A stretch of DNA of 64,000 nt from Zoogloea sp041911615. Lineage in GTDB: Bacteria; Pseudomonadota; Gammaproteobacteria; Burkholderiales; Rhodocyclaceae. The stretch covers positions 5,172 through 69,171 of the forward strand of contig NZ_JAYROR010000127.1 in assembly GCF_041911615.1 (NCBI RefSeq). Direction: 5' to 3'. A model generated the notes under the pieces. The model had not been told where the DNA came from. It saw nothing but the letters and a program-made list of their open reading frames with translations, and did not search any database. Below, one piece after another: positions 14,199-22,496 of the stretch. How positions within the stretch are numbered: position 1 is the stretch's first letter; each line of letters begins with the position of its first letter. Position numbers and translations under genes: made by a program.

Positions 14199-14660
14199 AT
14201 GCATCGTTTCGCCGAGCACCTTTACGCCATCGTAATCACCCTCTGGGTGGGCGCATTGTGGGCGATCGGCTATCTGGCCGCGCCCACCTTGTTTCGTCTG
14301 CTGGATGATCGCGCATTGGCGGGCAAGCTGGCGGGTCAGCTATTTACCTATGTGGCGTGGCTCGGGATGGCGTCGGCAGCTTATCTGCTGGTGTTCGTGG
14401 CGCTGCGAAAGGATAGCGGGGCATTCCGGAACAGCGTTTTCTGGCTGGTTTTCGTGATGCTCCTCCTGACGGTGGCCGGCTATTTCGGCATTCAGCCCAT
14501 CCTTGCGCAACTCAAGGCGGATTCGTTTCCGCGCGAGGTGATGGAAAGTGCCATGCGCGACCGTTTCGTGGCCTGGCATGGCGTCTCCAGCATCGTCTAT
14601 CTGATTCAGAGCGTGCTTGGCCTGCTGCTGGTGGCGCTGCAAGGCCGCGGTCTGCGCTGA
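14199..14660 (+). CDS. DUF4149 membrane protein
   Basis: A 153-residue protein with about four hydrophobic helices: LYAIVITLWVGALWAIGYLA, YVAWLGMASAAYLLVFVAL, SVFWLVFVMLLLTVAGYFG and VYLIQSVLGLLLVAL. It resembles DUF4149/TMEM205-like proteins often found beside greA or yhbY in betaproteobacteria. The function is unknown. It lies 16 bases after greA on the same strand and likely belongs to the carAB-greA transcript. Confidence 0.75.
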   Translation: MHRFAEHLYAIVITLWVGALWAIGYLAAPTLFRLLDDRALAGKLAGQLFTYVAWLGMASAAYLLVFVALRKDSGAFRNSVFWLVFVMLLLTVAGYFGIQPILAQLKADSFPREVMESAMRDRFVAWHGVSSIVYLIQSVLGLLLVALQGRGLR

Positions 14661-14667
14661 CCGCGGC
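14644..14667. terminator. Convergent inverted repeat after the DUF4149 gene
   Basis: GCCGCGGTC (14644-14652), TGCGCT and GACCGCGGC (14659-14667) form a 9-bp perfect stem overlapping the stop codon, between convergent genes. The following T-run is short (TGTTT), so termination strength is uncertain. Confidence 0.5.
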
Positions 14668-14678
14668 AGCTGTTTCGC

Positions 14679-15128
14679 TCAGCGCTCGAAATCGCCGCGC
14701 GGGCTCTTGGGCTTGGCGGCAAACCAGTGGGGCTTCTTCTGGGATTTGGGGTTGAGCGAGGCAATGCCGCGACGCGCGGACAGCGCCTTGGCCGACTTGG
14801 CCTTGGAACCCGGCTTTTTCAGCTTTTCGGCCGGCGCGGCGGACGTGGATTCTTCTTCGCGCTTTTCGCGCCAGACGACTAGCGTCTTGCCGATATGCTG
14901 AACCGAGGCGGCGCCGAGTTCGGCGCAGACGGTTGCCATGATCAGGTCGCGTTCATTGCGATCCTCGCCATACACCCGGATCTTGATCAGTTCATGGGCC
15001 TGAAGTGCGTGGTCGATTTCCTTGAGGACCGCGGGCGTCAGGCCGTTGCTGGCGACGCTGACGACAGGGTGCAGGTGGTGGGCCTGGGCACGAAAGGCCC
15101 GGCGCTCGGCGGGAGTGAGTTCAGTCAC
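14679..15128 (-). CDS. yhbY: YhbY-family (CRM domain) RNA-binding protein with basic C-terminal extension
   Basis: YhbY is a small RNA-binding protein associated with pre-50S ribosomes. Residues 1-97 match the CRM fold: LTPAERRAFRAQAHHLHPVV, then GLTPAVLKEIDHALQAHELIK and IGKTLVVWRE. Beyond this, about 50 residues rich in Lys, Ser, Ala and Pro extend the usual 97-residue protein. I chose the GTG at 15128 (149 residues, starting V/M-TELTPAERR). A GTG at 15152 would give 157 residues. The gene is divergent from rlmE, another ribosome-maturation gene. Confidence 0.85.
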   Translation of the reverse strand: MTELTPAERRAFRAQAHHLHPVVSVASNGLTPAVLKEIDHALQAHELIKIRVYGEDRNERDLIMATVCAELGAASVQHIGKTLVVWREKREEESTSAAPAEKLKKPGSKAKSAKALSARRGIASLNPKSQKKPHWFAAKPKSPRGDFER

Positions 15129-15163
15129 GGTCTTGGACTCGATGGTGGGCACGTTTGTACAGA

Positions 15164-15182
15164 AGTTGGATTTTCTCCAACT
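15164..15182. repeat. 7-bp dyad in the yhbY/rlmE divergent promoter region
   Basis: AGTTGGA (15164-15170), TTTTC, TCCAACT (15176-15182). This perfect dyad lies between the two divergent ribosome-maturation genes and could be an operator. No regulator can be named from it. Confidence 0.35.
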
Positions 15183-15211
15183 CTTTGAAAAAAGGGCGTA
15201 ATTGTACCGCG

Positions 15212-15832
15212 ATGAAGCGTACCAAGACCAGCAAATCATGGATGATGGAACACGTGAACGATCCGTTCGTTCAGCGCGCCAAGTCCGAAGGCCTGCGCGC
15301 GCGCGCGGCCTACAAGTTGATGGAGATCGACGACAAGGACAAGTTGATCCGTCCCGGCATGGTCGTCGTCGATCTGGGTGCGGCGCCAGGGTCTTGGAGT
15401 CAGGTCGCGGTTTCTCGCGTCGGCCAAGGGGGCAAGGTGTTTGCGCTCGATCTGCTGCCGATCGAACCGATCAACGGTGTCCATTTCATGCAGGGCGACT
15501 TCCACGACGCCGAGTTCGTTGAGCGCTTCGAGGCCCTGCTCGATGGCCGGCAGGTTGATCTTGTGATGTCGGACATCGCCCCCAATATCTCGGGTATTCC
15601 GACCAGCGATCAAGCCCGTTCGATCTACTTGGCAGAGTTGGCGCTGGATTTTGCCAACCAGCACCTGGGGCCGTCGGGACGTTTCCTGGTCAAGGTTTTC
15701 CAGGGGCAGGGTTTCGACGCCTTTCGCAAGCAGATGGAAGACGTGTTCCGTTCGGTTGTCGTCCGCAAGCCGCAAGCCTCGCGTGGACGGAGTGCCGAGG
15801 TCTATCTGCTCGGTTCGGGCAGGCGGATTTAG
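15212..15832 (+). CDS. rlmE: 23S rRNA 2'-O-methyltransferase (FtsJ/RrmJ)
   Basis: RlmE methylates U2552 of 23S rRNA using S-adenosylmethionine. The 206-residue protein starts MKRTKTSKSWMMEHVNDPFV and has the SAM site VVVDLGAAPGSWSQVA, the catalytic VDLVMSDIAPNISG segment with K in FLVKVFQG, and the ending RGRSAEVYLLG. An upstream in-frame extension overlaps the divergent region and was rejected. ftsH follows after 116 bases, the classical rlmE-ftsH order. Confidence 0.95.
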   Translation: MKRTKTSKSWMMEHVNDPFVQRAKSEGLRARAAYKLMEIDDKDKLIRPGMVVVDLGAAPGSWSQVAVSRVGQGGKVFALDLLPIEPINGVHFMQGDFHDAEFVERFEALLDGRQVDLVMSDIAPNISGIPTSDQARSIYLAELALDFANQHLGPSGRFLVKVFQGQGFDAFRKQMEDVFRSVVVRKPQASRGRSAEVYLLGSGRRI

Positions 15833-15874
15833 CGGGTCGGTGGGGCGATTCTCGCGAGCTATGGCGACGATCAT

Positions 15875-15903
15875 TTGATCCACTGAACAAAGAGACATAG
15901 AAT
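15875..15903 (+). promoter_or_regulatory. Candidate sigma-70 promoter of ftsH
   Basis: TTGATC (15875-15880), a 17-base spacer and TAGAAT (15898-15903). It lies between rlmE and ftsH, 45 bases ahead of the ftsH start. Confidence 0.55.
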
Positions 15904-15948
15904 CAGTCTACTAAGCTTTGGCCCCTGCCGGGCCTTCGAGGAAATGCG

Positions 15949-17841
15949 TTGAACAATCTATTCAAGAATCTTGCGATCTGGCTGGTGATCGGCGTCGTGC
16001 TGATGACGGTCTTCAACCAGTTCAACAATCGCCAGACCGCCCAGAACTCGGTCGAATATTCCCAGTTCATGGAGGACGCCAAGCAGGGCAAGATCTCCAA
16101 GGCGGTGGTCGATGGCCGCACGGTTCGGGCGACGACCCAGGATGGTCGCCAGATCACCGTCTATACGCCGGGCGTGCAGGATATCTGGATGGTGGGCGAT
16201 CTGATGCGCTATGGCGTCAAGGTCACGGCGGCCAAGCCCGAGGAGGAACAGTCCTTCCTGATGAACATTTTCGTCTCGTGGTTCCCGATGATCCTGCTCA
16301 TCGGCGTGTGGGTTTTCTTCATGCGGCAGATGCAGGGTGGCGGGCGCGGCGGGGCGTTCTCGTTCGGCAAGTCGAAGGCCAAAATGCTCGACGAGACGGC
16401 GAATACCGTCACCTTCGCCGATGTCGCGGGTTGCGACGAAGCGAAGGAGGAAGTCGGCGAGCTGGTCGAGTTCCTGCGCGATCCGTCCAAGTTCCAGAAG
16501 CTTGGTGGTCACATCCCCAAGGGCGTACTGATGGTCGGCTCTCCCGGCACGGGTAAGACCCTGCTTGCCAAGGCCATCGCCGGCGAGGCGAAAGTACCGT
16601 TCTTCTCGATCTCCGGTTCGGATTTCGTCGAAATGTTCGTCGGTGTGGGGGCAGCCCGCGTCCGCGACATGTTCGAGCAGGCCAAGAAGCAGGCGCCATG
16701 CATCATTTTCATCGATGAAATCGACGCGGTCGGTCGTCAGCGCGGCGCGGGGCTCGGAGGCGGTAATGACGAGCGCGAGCAGACCCTCAACCAGCTGCTG
16801 GTTGAAATGGACGGTTTCGAAGGGGTGTCGGGCGTCATCGTGATTGCAGCCACGAACCGTCCCGACGTGCTTGATCCGGCGCTGCTGCGCCCCGGTCGCT
16901 TCGACCGTCAGGTGGTCGTGCCGCTGCCCGACATTCGTGGTCGCGAGCAGATTCTTCGGGTGCACATGCGCAAGGTGCCGATCGCGCCGGACGTGGATGC
17001 GCTGGTGCTGGCGCGGGGGTGCCCGGGCTTTGCCGGTGCCGATCTGGCCAACCTGGTCAATGAAGCCGCCCTGTTTGCGGCCCGTGGTAACAAGCGCCTT
17101 GTCGACATGGACGACTTCGAGCGCGCTAAGGACAAGATCATGATGGGCGCAGAGCGCCGTTCGATGGTCATGCCCGAAGAGGAGCGCCGCAACACGGCTT
17201 ACCACGAGTCTGGCCACGCAGTGGTTGCGAAGTGCCTCACCAAGACCGACCCGGTTCATAAGGTCACGATCATTCCGCGCGGTCGTGCCCTGGGGGTCAC
17301 GATGCAGTTGCCCGAGCAGGATCGCTACAGTCAGGATCGCGAGCGACTGCTGCAGACCATCGCGGTGCTTTTTGGTGGTCGGATTGCCGAAGAGATTTTT
17401 ATGAACCAGATGACGACGGGCGCATCCAACGACTTCCAGCGTGCGACCGATCTGGCGCGCCGGATGGTGACCCAATGGGGCATGTCGGATAATCTCGGTC
17501 CGATGGTCTATGGGGAGGAAGAGGGCGAGGTGTTCCTGGGCCGTTCGGTGACGACTCACAAGAATATGTCCGAAGCCACGCTGCAGAAGGTCGATGCGGA
17601 AATCCGGCGTATTCTCGATCAGCAATACGCGCTGGCGCGTCACCTGATCGAGGAGAATCGGGACAAGGTCGAGGCCATGACGGCGGCCCTGCTCGAGATG
17701 GAGACGATCGACGCGGATCAGATCAATGACATCATGGCGGGCAAGACTCCGCGTGCGCCCAAGCCGTCTTCTCAGCCGCCGCGTCGTCCGAGCGACGATT
17801 CGCCCGGGGCTGCGCCGACTGCACCTGCGCCCGCAGCCTGA
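15949..17841 (+). CDS. ftsH: ATP-dependent zinc metalloprotease FtsH
   Basis: FtsH is a membrane-anchored AAA+ protease that degrades misfolded membrane proteins and regulators. The 630-residue protein has two N-terminal helices (NLAIWLVIGVVLMTVF; FVSWFPMILLIGVWVFFM). The AAA module follows with Walker A VGSPGTGKT (Ser where Pro is commoner), Walker B CIIFIDEIDAVG and the SRH ATNRPDVLDPALLRPGRFD. The zinc site is HESGH. The C-terminus is Pro/Ala-rich. The start is TTG at 15949, chosen because it fits the family N-terminus and has GAGG 7 bases ahead. Confidence 0.96.
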   Translation: MNNLFKNLAIWLVIGVVLMTVFNQFNNRQTAQNSVEYSQFMEDAKQGKISKAVVDGRTVRATTQDGRQITVYTPGVQDIWMVGDLMRYGVKVTAAKPEEEQSFLMNIFVSWFPMILLIGVWVFFMRQMQGGGRGGAFSFGKSKAKMLDETANTVTFADVAGCDEAKEEVGELVEFLRDPSKFQKLGGHIPKGVLMVGSPGTGKTLLAKAIAGEAKVPFFSISGSDFVEMFVGVGAARVRDMFEQAKKQAPCIIFIDEIDAVGRQRGAGLGGGNDEREQTLNQLLVEMDGFEGVSGVIVIAATNRPDVLDPALLRPGRFDRQVVVPLPDIRGREQILRVHMRKVPIAPDVDALVLARGCPGFAGADLANLVNEAALFAARGNKRLVDMDDFERAKDKIMMGAERRSMVMPEEERRNTAYHESGHAVVAKCLTKTDPVHKVTIIPRGRALGVTMQLPEQDRYSQDRERLLQTIAVLFGGRIAEEIFMNQMTTGASNDFQRATDLARRMVTQWGMSDNLGPMVYGEEEGEVFLGRSVTTHKNMSEATLQKVDAEIRRILDQQYALARHLIEENRDKVEAMTAALLEMETIDADQINDIMAGKTPRAPKPSSQPPRRPSDDSPGAAPTAPAPAA

Positions 17842-17862
17842 CAGGTCTTGGTTTCGAATCAA

Positions 17863-17894
17863 GGGCCGGCTCTTCAGCCGGCCCTGTTTTTTTT
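17863..17894 (+). terminator. Intrinsic terminator after ftsH
   Basis: GGGCCGGCT (17863-17871), CTTC loop, AGCCGGCCC (17876-17884), then a run of eight T (17887-17894). A textbook rho-independent terminator between ftsH and folP. Confidence 0.93.
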
Positions 17895-17909
17895 GGTTGA
17901 GGTAATTCG

Positions 17910-18764
17910 ATGAAGCAATCAATTCTGGCCTTTGGCCGTTTTCAGGTCGATCTGTCGACGCCGAAGATCATGGCCATCATCAACGTCACGACGGATTCGT
18001 TCTCGGGTGATGGGAATCCGGCGCTCGATGTCGCATTGCGTGCTGCGGAAAGGGCGCTTGAGCAGGGCGCCGACATGCTGGACATCGGTGGTGAGTCATC
18101 GCGCCCCGGATCCCTTCCTGTTCCGGAGCAGCAGGAACTCGACCGCGTCGTTCCGCTCGTCGAGGCCCTTGCTTCGTTCGGGGTGCCGTTGTCTGTGGAC
18201 ACGGTCAAGCCCGCCGTGATGCGCGAGTCGATTCGCGTGGGCGCCGATCTGATCAACGATATCGCGGCCTTTCGCGCGCCCGGGGCGATAGAGGCAGTGA
18301 GGGACACGGCTGCGGCGTTATGTGTCATGCACATGCAGGGCGAGCCGGGTACCATGCAGCAGGCGCCCCATTATCAGGATGTGCTGGGAGAGGTTGAGGC
18401 GTTTCTCAACGCGCGGGTACAGATCTTGCGCGCCAATGGCGTCGCGCCGGATCGTATCCTGCTGGATCCAGGTTTCGGTTTCGGCAAGACGCTCGAGCAC
18501 AATCTGCTGCTGCTGCGTCAGCTCGAAGCCTTTGGGGCGCATGGCTACCCGGTGCTGGTCGGCATGTCGCGGAAAACCATGCTGGGTGCCATTACCGGAC
18601 GTGAGGTTGGCGAGCGTGTCGTGGCGGGCGCCGCTGCGGCGCTGGTTGCCGTTCAGCGCGGTGCGCGCATCGTGCGCACCCATGACGTTGGCGCGACCCG
18701 TGACGTTTTGCGCTTGTGGAGCGCGCTAGAAAACATTCCTGTCGCCAATCTTGCGGCAAAATGA
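17910..18764 (+). CDS. folP: Dihydropteroate synthase
   Basis: FolP joins p-aminobenzoate to 6-hydroxymethyl-dihydropterin pyrophosphate in folate synthesis and is the sulfonamide target. The 284-residue protein has the family motifs IMAIINVTTDSFSGDG, GADMLDIGGESSRPGS, PLSVDTVKPAVMRES, LINDIAAFR, ILLDPGFGFGKTLEHN and VLVGMSRKTMLG. It starts 16 bases after the ftsH terminator and is followed by glmM, the conserved ftsH-folP-glmM order. Confidence 0.95.
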   Translation: MKQSILAFGRFQVDLSTPKIMAIINVTTDSFSGDGNPALDVALRAAERALEQGADMLDIGGESSRPGSLPVPEQQELDRVVPLVEALASFGVPLSVDTVKPAVMRESIRVGADLINDIAAFRAPGAIEAVRDTAAALCVMHMQGEPGTMQQAPHYQDVLGEVEAFLNARVQILRANGVAPDRILLDPGFGFGKTLEHNLLLLRQLEAFGAHGYPVLVGMSRKTMLGAITGREVGERVVAGAAAALVAVQRGARIVRTHDVGATRDVLRLWSALENIPVANLAAK

Positions 18765-18799
18765 TGGGTTCATGAACAGCGTCTTTGTGTGAGGGGAAA

Positions 18800-20152
18800 A
18801 TGTCTAGACGGTATTTCGGTACGGATGGTGTACGCGGCTGCGTTGGCGAATCGCCCATTACGCCGGAGTTTGGCCTGCGCTTGGGCTACGCCGCGGGGAA
18901 AACGCTGGTTGCCCACGAGCATCTGCGTCCGGGCGAGCGACCGGCGGTCATCATCGGCAAGGACACCCGGATTTCCGGCTACATGCTCGAGTCGGCCCTC
19001 GAGGCTGGGTTTTCCGCCGCGGGTGTCGATGTCTATCTCGCAGGACCGCTGCCGACCCCGGCTATCGCGTATCTGACGCGCGCACTGCGTCTGCAGGTTG
19101 GTGTGGTGATCTCGGCGTCTCACAATCCGTTCCAGGATAACGGGATCAAGTTCTTCTCTGCCGCGGGGACCAAGCTGCCCGATTCGGTCGAACTCGAGAT
19201 CGAGGCGCGACTCGACGAGCCGATGGGATGCGAGCCGTCTGCACGCCTGGGCAAGGCGCAGCGCATCGACGATGCGCGCGGCCGTTACGTGGAGTTTTGC
19301 AAGAACACGTTCCCGAACGAACTCGACCTGCGCGGCATGAAAATCGCACTCGATTGTGCGCACGGTGCGGCGTACATGGTTGCGCCCAAGGTTTTCCATG
19401 AGCTCGGCGCAGAGTTGGTGTTGGTTGGTGCGGAACCGAACGGGACGAACATCAATGACAAGGTGGGGGCGACGTCGCCCCAGAGCATTCGCGAAGCCGT
19501 GCTCTCCAGCGGTGCCGATCTCGGCATTGCCCTTGATGGCGATGGCGACCGGATCGTGATGGTGGACGCCAAGGGCAACATTTACGACGGCGACAAGCTG
19601 CTCTACGTGATTGCCAAGGCCGCCAAGGCCGACGGGCAGGCCAATGGCGTCGTGGGGACGCTGATGAGCAATCTGGGTTTCGAACATGCGGTGGGGCGTC
19701 TGGGGCTGCCGTTCGCCCGGGCCAAGGTCGGCGACCGCTACGTGCTTGAAATGATGCACGAGAAGGGCTGGAAGCTCGGTGGCGAGAATTCGGGCCACAT
19801 CATCTGCCTGGATCGCCATACGACCGGGGACGGCATCATTGCCGGTCTGCAGGTGCTTGCGGCGCTGTGCAAGCAGAATTCGACCCTCGACGAGATGTGC
19901 GCGGACCTGGTCTTCTATCCCCAGAAGCTCGTGAATGTGCCGATCAAGGCGGGTTTTGCGTGGGCGTCGAGCCGCTCGATCAACGACGCGGTGGCGAGCG
20001 CGAATGTCGAGTTGGCGGAGCGGGGCAGGGTGCTGCTTCGTCCGTCGGGCACCGAGCCGTTGTTGCGGGTGATGGTCGAGGGTGAGGACGCCGCTCAGGT
20101 GGACCGGATCGCGCATGGTCTGGCTGAAGTCGTGCGAGCCGCTGCAGCCTAA
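18800..20152 (+). CDS. glmM: Phosphoglucosamine mutase
   Basis: GlmM interconverts glucosamine-6-P and glucosamine-1-P for peptidoglycan and LPS precursors. The 450-residue protein has RRYFGTDGVRG at the N-terminus, the phosphoserine loop VVISASHNPFQDNGIKFFS, the metal loop GIALDGDGDRIVMVD, the sugar-binding GGENSGHII and the C-terminal LLRPSGTEPLLRVMVEG. The start ATG at 18800 has GAGGGG just ahead. Confidence 0.96.
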   Translation: MSRRYFGTDGVRGCVGESPITPEFGLRLGYAAGKTLVAHEHLRPGERPAVIIGKDTRISGYMLESALEAGFSAAGVDVYLAGPLPTPAIAYLTRALRLQVGVVISASHNPFQDNGIKFFSAAGTKLPDSVELEIEARLDEPMGCEPSARLGKAQRIDDARGRYVEFCKNTFPNELDLRGMKIALDCAHGAAYMVAPKVFHELGAELVLVGAEPNGTNINDKVGATSPQSIREAVLSSGADLGIALDGDGDRIVMVDAKGNIYDGDKLLYVIAKAAKADGQANGVVGTLMSNLGFEHAVGRLGLPFARAKVGDRYVLEMMHEKGWKLGGENSGHIICLDRHTTGDGIIAGLQVLAALCKQNSTLDEMCADLVFYPQKLVNVPIKAGFAWASSRSINDAVASANVELAERGRVLLRPSGTEPLLRVMVEGEDAAQVDRIAHGLAEVVRAAAA

Positions 20153-20182
20153 TTCGCCGCCGAATTATTGCTGCACTGCGAT

Positions 20183-20216
20183 ATGTAACAAATCTGAAAT
20201 TTACAGTTCGTAGAAT
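20183..20216 (+). promoter_or_regulatory. Candidate PHO box and -10 element upstream of pstS
   Basis: ATGTAACAAAT directly followed by CTGAAATTTAC (20183-20204) resembles two 11-bp PhoB half-sites (consensus CTGTCATAAAT). The first half matches TGT-A-AAAT at the expected positions. A TAGAAT (20211-20216) lies a few bases downstream as a possible -10. The match is imperfect but its position upstream of pstSCAB supports it. Confidence 0.5.
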
Positions 20217-20316
20217 GAAGCCCGGTGCCAGTCTGTCTTGAGTGCAGGCTGCCACCGGGTTTGTTTTGGGTTCTTCCGCCGGATGTCCCGCGGTGCCCGC
20301 TACGATGGAGAATTTC

Positions 20317-21354
20317 ATGCAAGGTTTCATTCGCGCCTGTACTTTTGTTGTTGCCATGAGTGGCGCTGCCGCTGCGCATGCGGTTGACATCACCGGTGCC
20401 GGGGCAACCTTCCCGTATCCGATCTATTCGAAATGGGCCGAGGTTTACAAGGCCAAGACCGGTGTTGGCCTGAATTACCAGTCGATCGGGTCCGGTGGTG
20501 GCATCAAGCAGATCAAGGCCAAGACCGTCGATTTCGGCGCTTCCGACATGCCCCTGAAGGCTGAAGACCTCGAGAAGGATGGTCTGGTCCAGTTCCCGGC
20601 CGTGATCGGTGGGGTGGTGCCGGTGGTCAACCTCGAAGGGATCGCGCCGGGGCACATGAAGATGACCGGCTCCGTGCTGGCCGACATTTACATGGGCAAG
20701 ATCAAGAAGTGGAACGATCCCGCGATCGTGGCACTCAATGCCGGCCTGAAGCTGCCGGACGAGAACATCACCGTCGTGCGCCGCGCTGATGGTTCAGGCA
20801 CCACTTTCCTCTTCACCAACTACCTTTCGAAGGTGAATGTCGAGTGGAAGGATAAGGTCGGTGCAGGCACCGCCGTGCAGTGGCCGGAAGGCGTGGGTGG
20901 CAAGGGCAACGAAGGGGTTGCGTCCTACGTTCAGCGTATCAAGGGTGGGATCGGCTACGTCGAATACGCTTACGCCAAGAAGAACAAGATGATTCACCTG
21001 GCGCTGAAGAACAAGGCCGGTGAGTTCGTGCAGCCCGATGACCTGACCTTCCAGGCGGCGGCGTCCTACGCCGAGTGGAACAAGGTGCCGGGTTTCGGTG
21101 AAATCCTGACCGACCAGCCGGGCAAGACCAGCTGGCCGATCACCGGCGCCAGCTTCGTGCTGATGCACAAGGTGCAGGCCGATCCGGCCAAGGGTGCCGA
21201 AGTGCTGAAGTTCTTCGACTGGGCGTTCAAGAACGGTCAGAAGATCGCCGAGGAGCTCGATTATGTCGCGCTGCCGGCCGGCCTGGTGAAGCAGATTGAT
21301 GGTGCCTGGCGTACTTCCCTCAAGGATGGTTCCGGTAACCCGGTCCTGAAGTAA
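20317..21354 (+). CDS. pstS: Phosphate ABC transporter, periplasmic binding protein PstS
   Basis: PstS captures inorganic phosphate in the periplasm for the PstCAB transporter. The 345-residue precursor starts MQGFIRACTFVVAMSGAAAA with signal cleavage likely after AHA. The mature protein opens VDITGAGATFPYPIYSKWAE and has SIGSGGGIKQI, VDFGASDMPL and RADGSGTTFLF phosphate-binding loops. The ATG at 20317 has GGAG 7 bases ahead; earlier in-frame starts add residues before the signal peptide. Confidence 0.96.
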   Translation: MQGFIRACTFVVAMSGAAAAHAVDITGAGATFPYPIYSKWAEVYKAKTGVGLNYQSIGSGGGIKQIKAKTVDFGASDMPLKAEDLEKDGLVQFPAVIGGVVPVVNLEGIAPGHMKMTGSVLADIYMGKIKKWNDPAIVALNAGLKLPDENITVVRRADGSGTTFLFTNYLSKVNVEWKDKVGAGTAVQWPEGVGGKGNEGVASYVQRIKGGIGYVEYAYAKKNKMIHLALKNKAGEFVQPDDLTFQAAASYAEWNKVPGFGEILTDQPGKTSWPITGASFVLMHKVQADPAKGAEVLKFFDWAFKNGQKIAEELDYVALPAGLVKQIDGAWRTSLKDGSGNPVLK

Positions 21355-21372
21355 GTCGCTTCGTTACCCGCA

Positions 21373-21412
21373 GCGGGTGGGTGGGCGGCAGGGACTGCTC
21401 CCATCCATCCGC
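21373..21412 (+). other. Long G-U-containing hairpin between pstS and pstC
   Basis: GCGGGTGGGTGGG (21373-21385) can pair with CCCATCCATCCGC (21400-21412), 13 pairs including two G-U, around a 14-base loop. It has no T-run, so it may stabilise the pstS mRNA 3' end or lower expression of the downstream genes rather than stop all transcription. Confidence 0.5.
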
Positions 21413-21449
21413 ACTTGTCTTTCTTCGGTTAATCAAACGGTGAGCCGCA

Positions 21450-22496
21450 ATGTCTTCCCATAGCTCTGTACTCGAATCGGGCTCCGCTCCCGGCGGTGGT
21501 TCGATCGGCCTGGCTGAAGCCGAGGCAGGAGTGAAGCTGCCGCAGCCGCCCCGTGATCGGATGCGGGCGCAGCGTTTTCAGGATGCGCTCTTTCATCACG
21601 TCACCCGCTTCTTCGCATTCTCCGTTCTGGCGATTCTCGTCGCGATTCTTGCTTCGCTTCTTTATGGCGCGTGGCCCGCGCTGAAGGAGTTTGGCGCAGC
21701 CTTTCCGTTCAGTGCCGAATGGAATCCGGTCACCGACCGGTTCGGTGGCCTGATTTCCGTCTACGGCACGCTGGCGACGTCGTTCATCGCCTTGCTCGTG
21801 GCGATTCCGGTGAGCTTCGGCATCGCGATCTTTCTGACCGAGCTGTGCCCGCCCACATTGCGTGGGCCGCTGGGCGTGGCGGTCGAGTTGCTCGCAGCGG
21901 TGCCCAGCATCATCTACGGTATGTGGGGCTTGTTCGTCTTTGCGCCGCTGTTCGCCGATTACATTCAGCCGCTTCTTTCGTCCACCGTTGGGCAGTTGCC
22001 CCTTGTCGGTAGCCTGTTCCAGGGGCCCCAGAACGGTATCGGCATTCTCTCGGCGGGTCTCATCCTGTCGGTCATGGTTATCCCGTTCATCGCCTCTGTG
22101 ATGCGTGACGTTTTCGAGGTCGTGCCGGGCATCCTGAAGGAGTCCGCTTACGGCCTGGGGGCGACGACCTGGGAAGTGGTCTGGAATGTTGTACTGCCTT
22201 ACACCCGTGTCGGTGTGATCGGTGGCGTCATGCTCGGCCTCGGTCGCGCGCTGGGTGAAACGATGGCGGTCACCTTCGTGATCGGCAACGCCCATCGCAT
22301 CAGTCCGTCGCTTTACGAAGCAGGCAACAGTATCGCCTCCACGCTGGCCAACGAATTTGCCGAGGCGGCGTCGGATCTGCACGTGTCGTCGCTGATCGCC
22401 CTCGGCTTGATCCTGTTTTTTGTGACCTTCGTCGTCCTGGCACTTTCGAAAGTGCTGCTGATGCGCCTGGGCCGTAGTGAAGGGGAGAAGACCTGA
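21450..22496 (+). CDS. pstC: Phosphate ABC transporter permease PstC
   Basis: One of two membrane subunits of the high-affinity phosphate transporter. The 348-residue protein has a cytoplasmic N-terminal tail of about 50 residues, a first helix (FFAFSVLAILVAILASLLYG) and the permease core. The core includes LAAVPSIIYGMWGLFVFAPL and the EAA-like loop SAYGLGATTWEVVWNVVLP with GGVMLGLGRALGETMAV. The stop codon overlaps the pstA start by one base. Confidence 0.95.
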   Translation: MSSHSSVLESGSAPGGGSIGLAEAEAGVKLPQPPRDRMRAQRFQDALFHHVTRFFAFSVLAILVAILASLLYGAWPALKEFGAAFPFSAEWNPVTDRFGGLISVYGTLATSFIALLVAIPVSFGIAIFLTELCPPTLRGPLGVAVELLAAVPSIIYGMWGLFVFAPLFADYIQPLLSSTVGQLPLVGSLFQGPQNGIGILSAGLILSVMVIPFIASVMRDVFEVVPGILKESAYGLGATTWEVVWNVVLPYTRVGVIGGVMLGLGRALGETMAVTFVIGNAHRISPSLYEAGNSIASTLANEFAEAASDLHVSSLIALGLILFFVTFVVLALSKVLLMRLGRSEGEKT

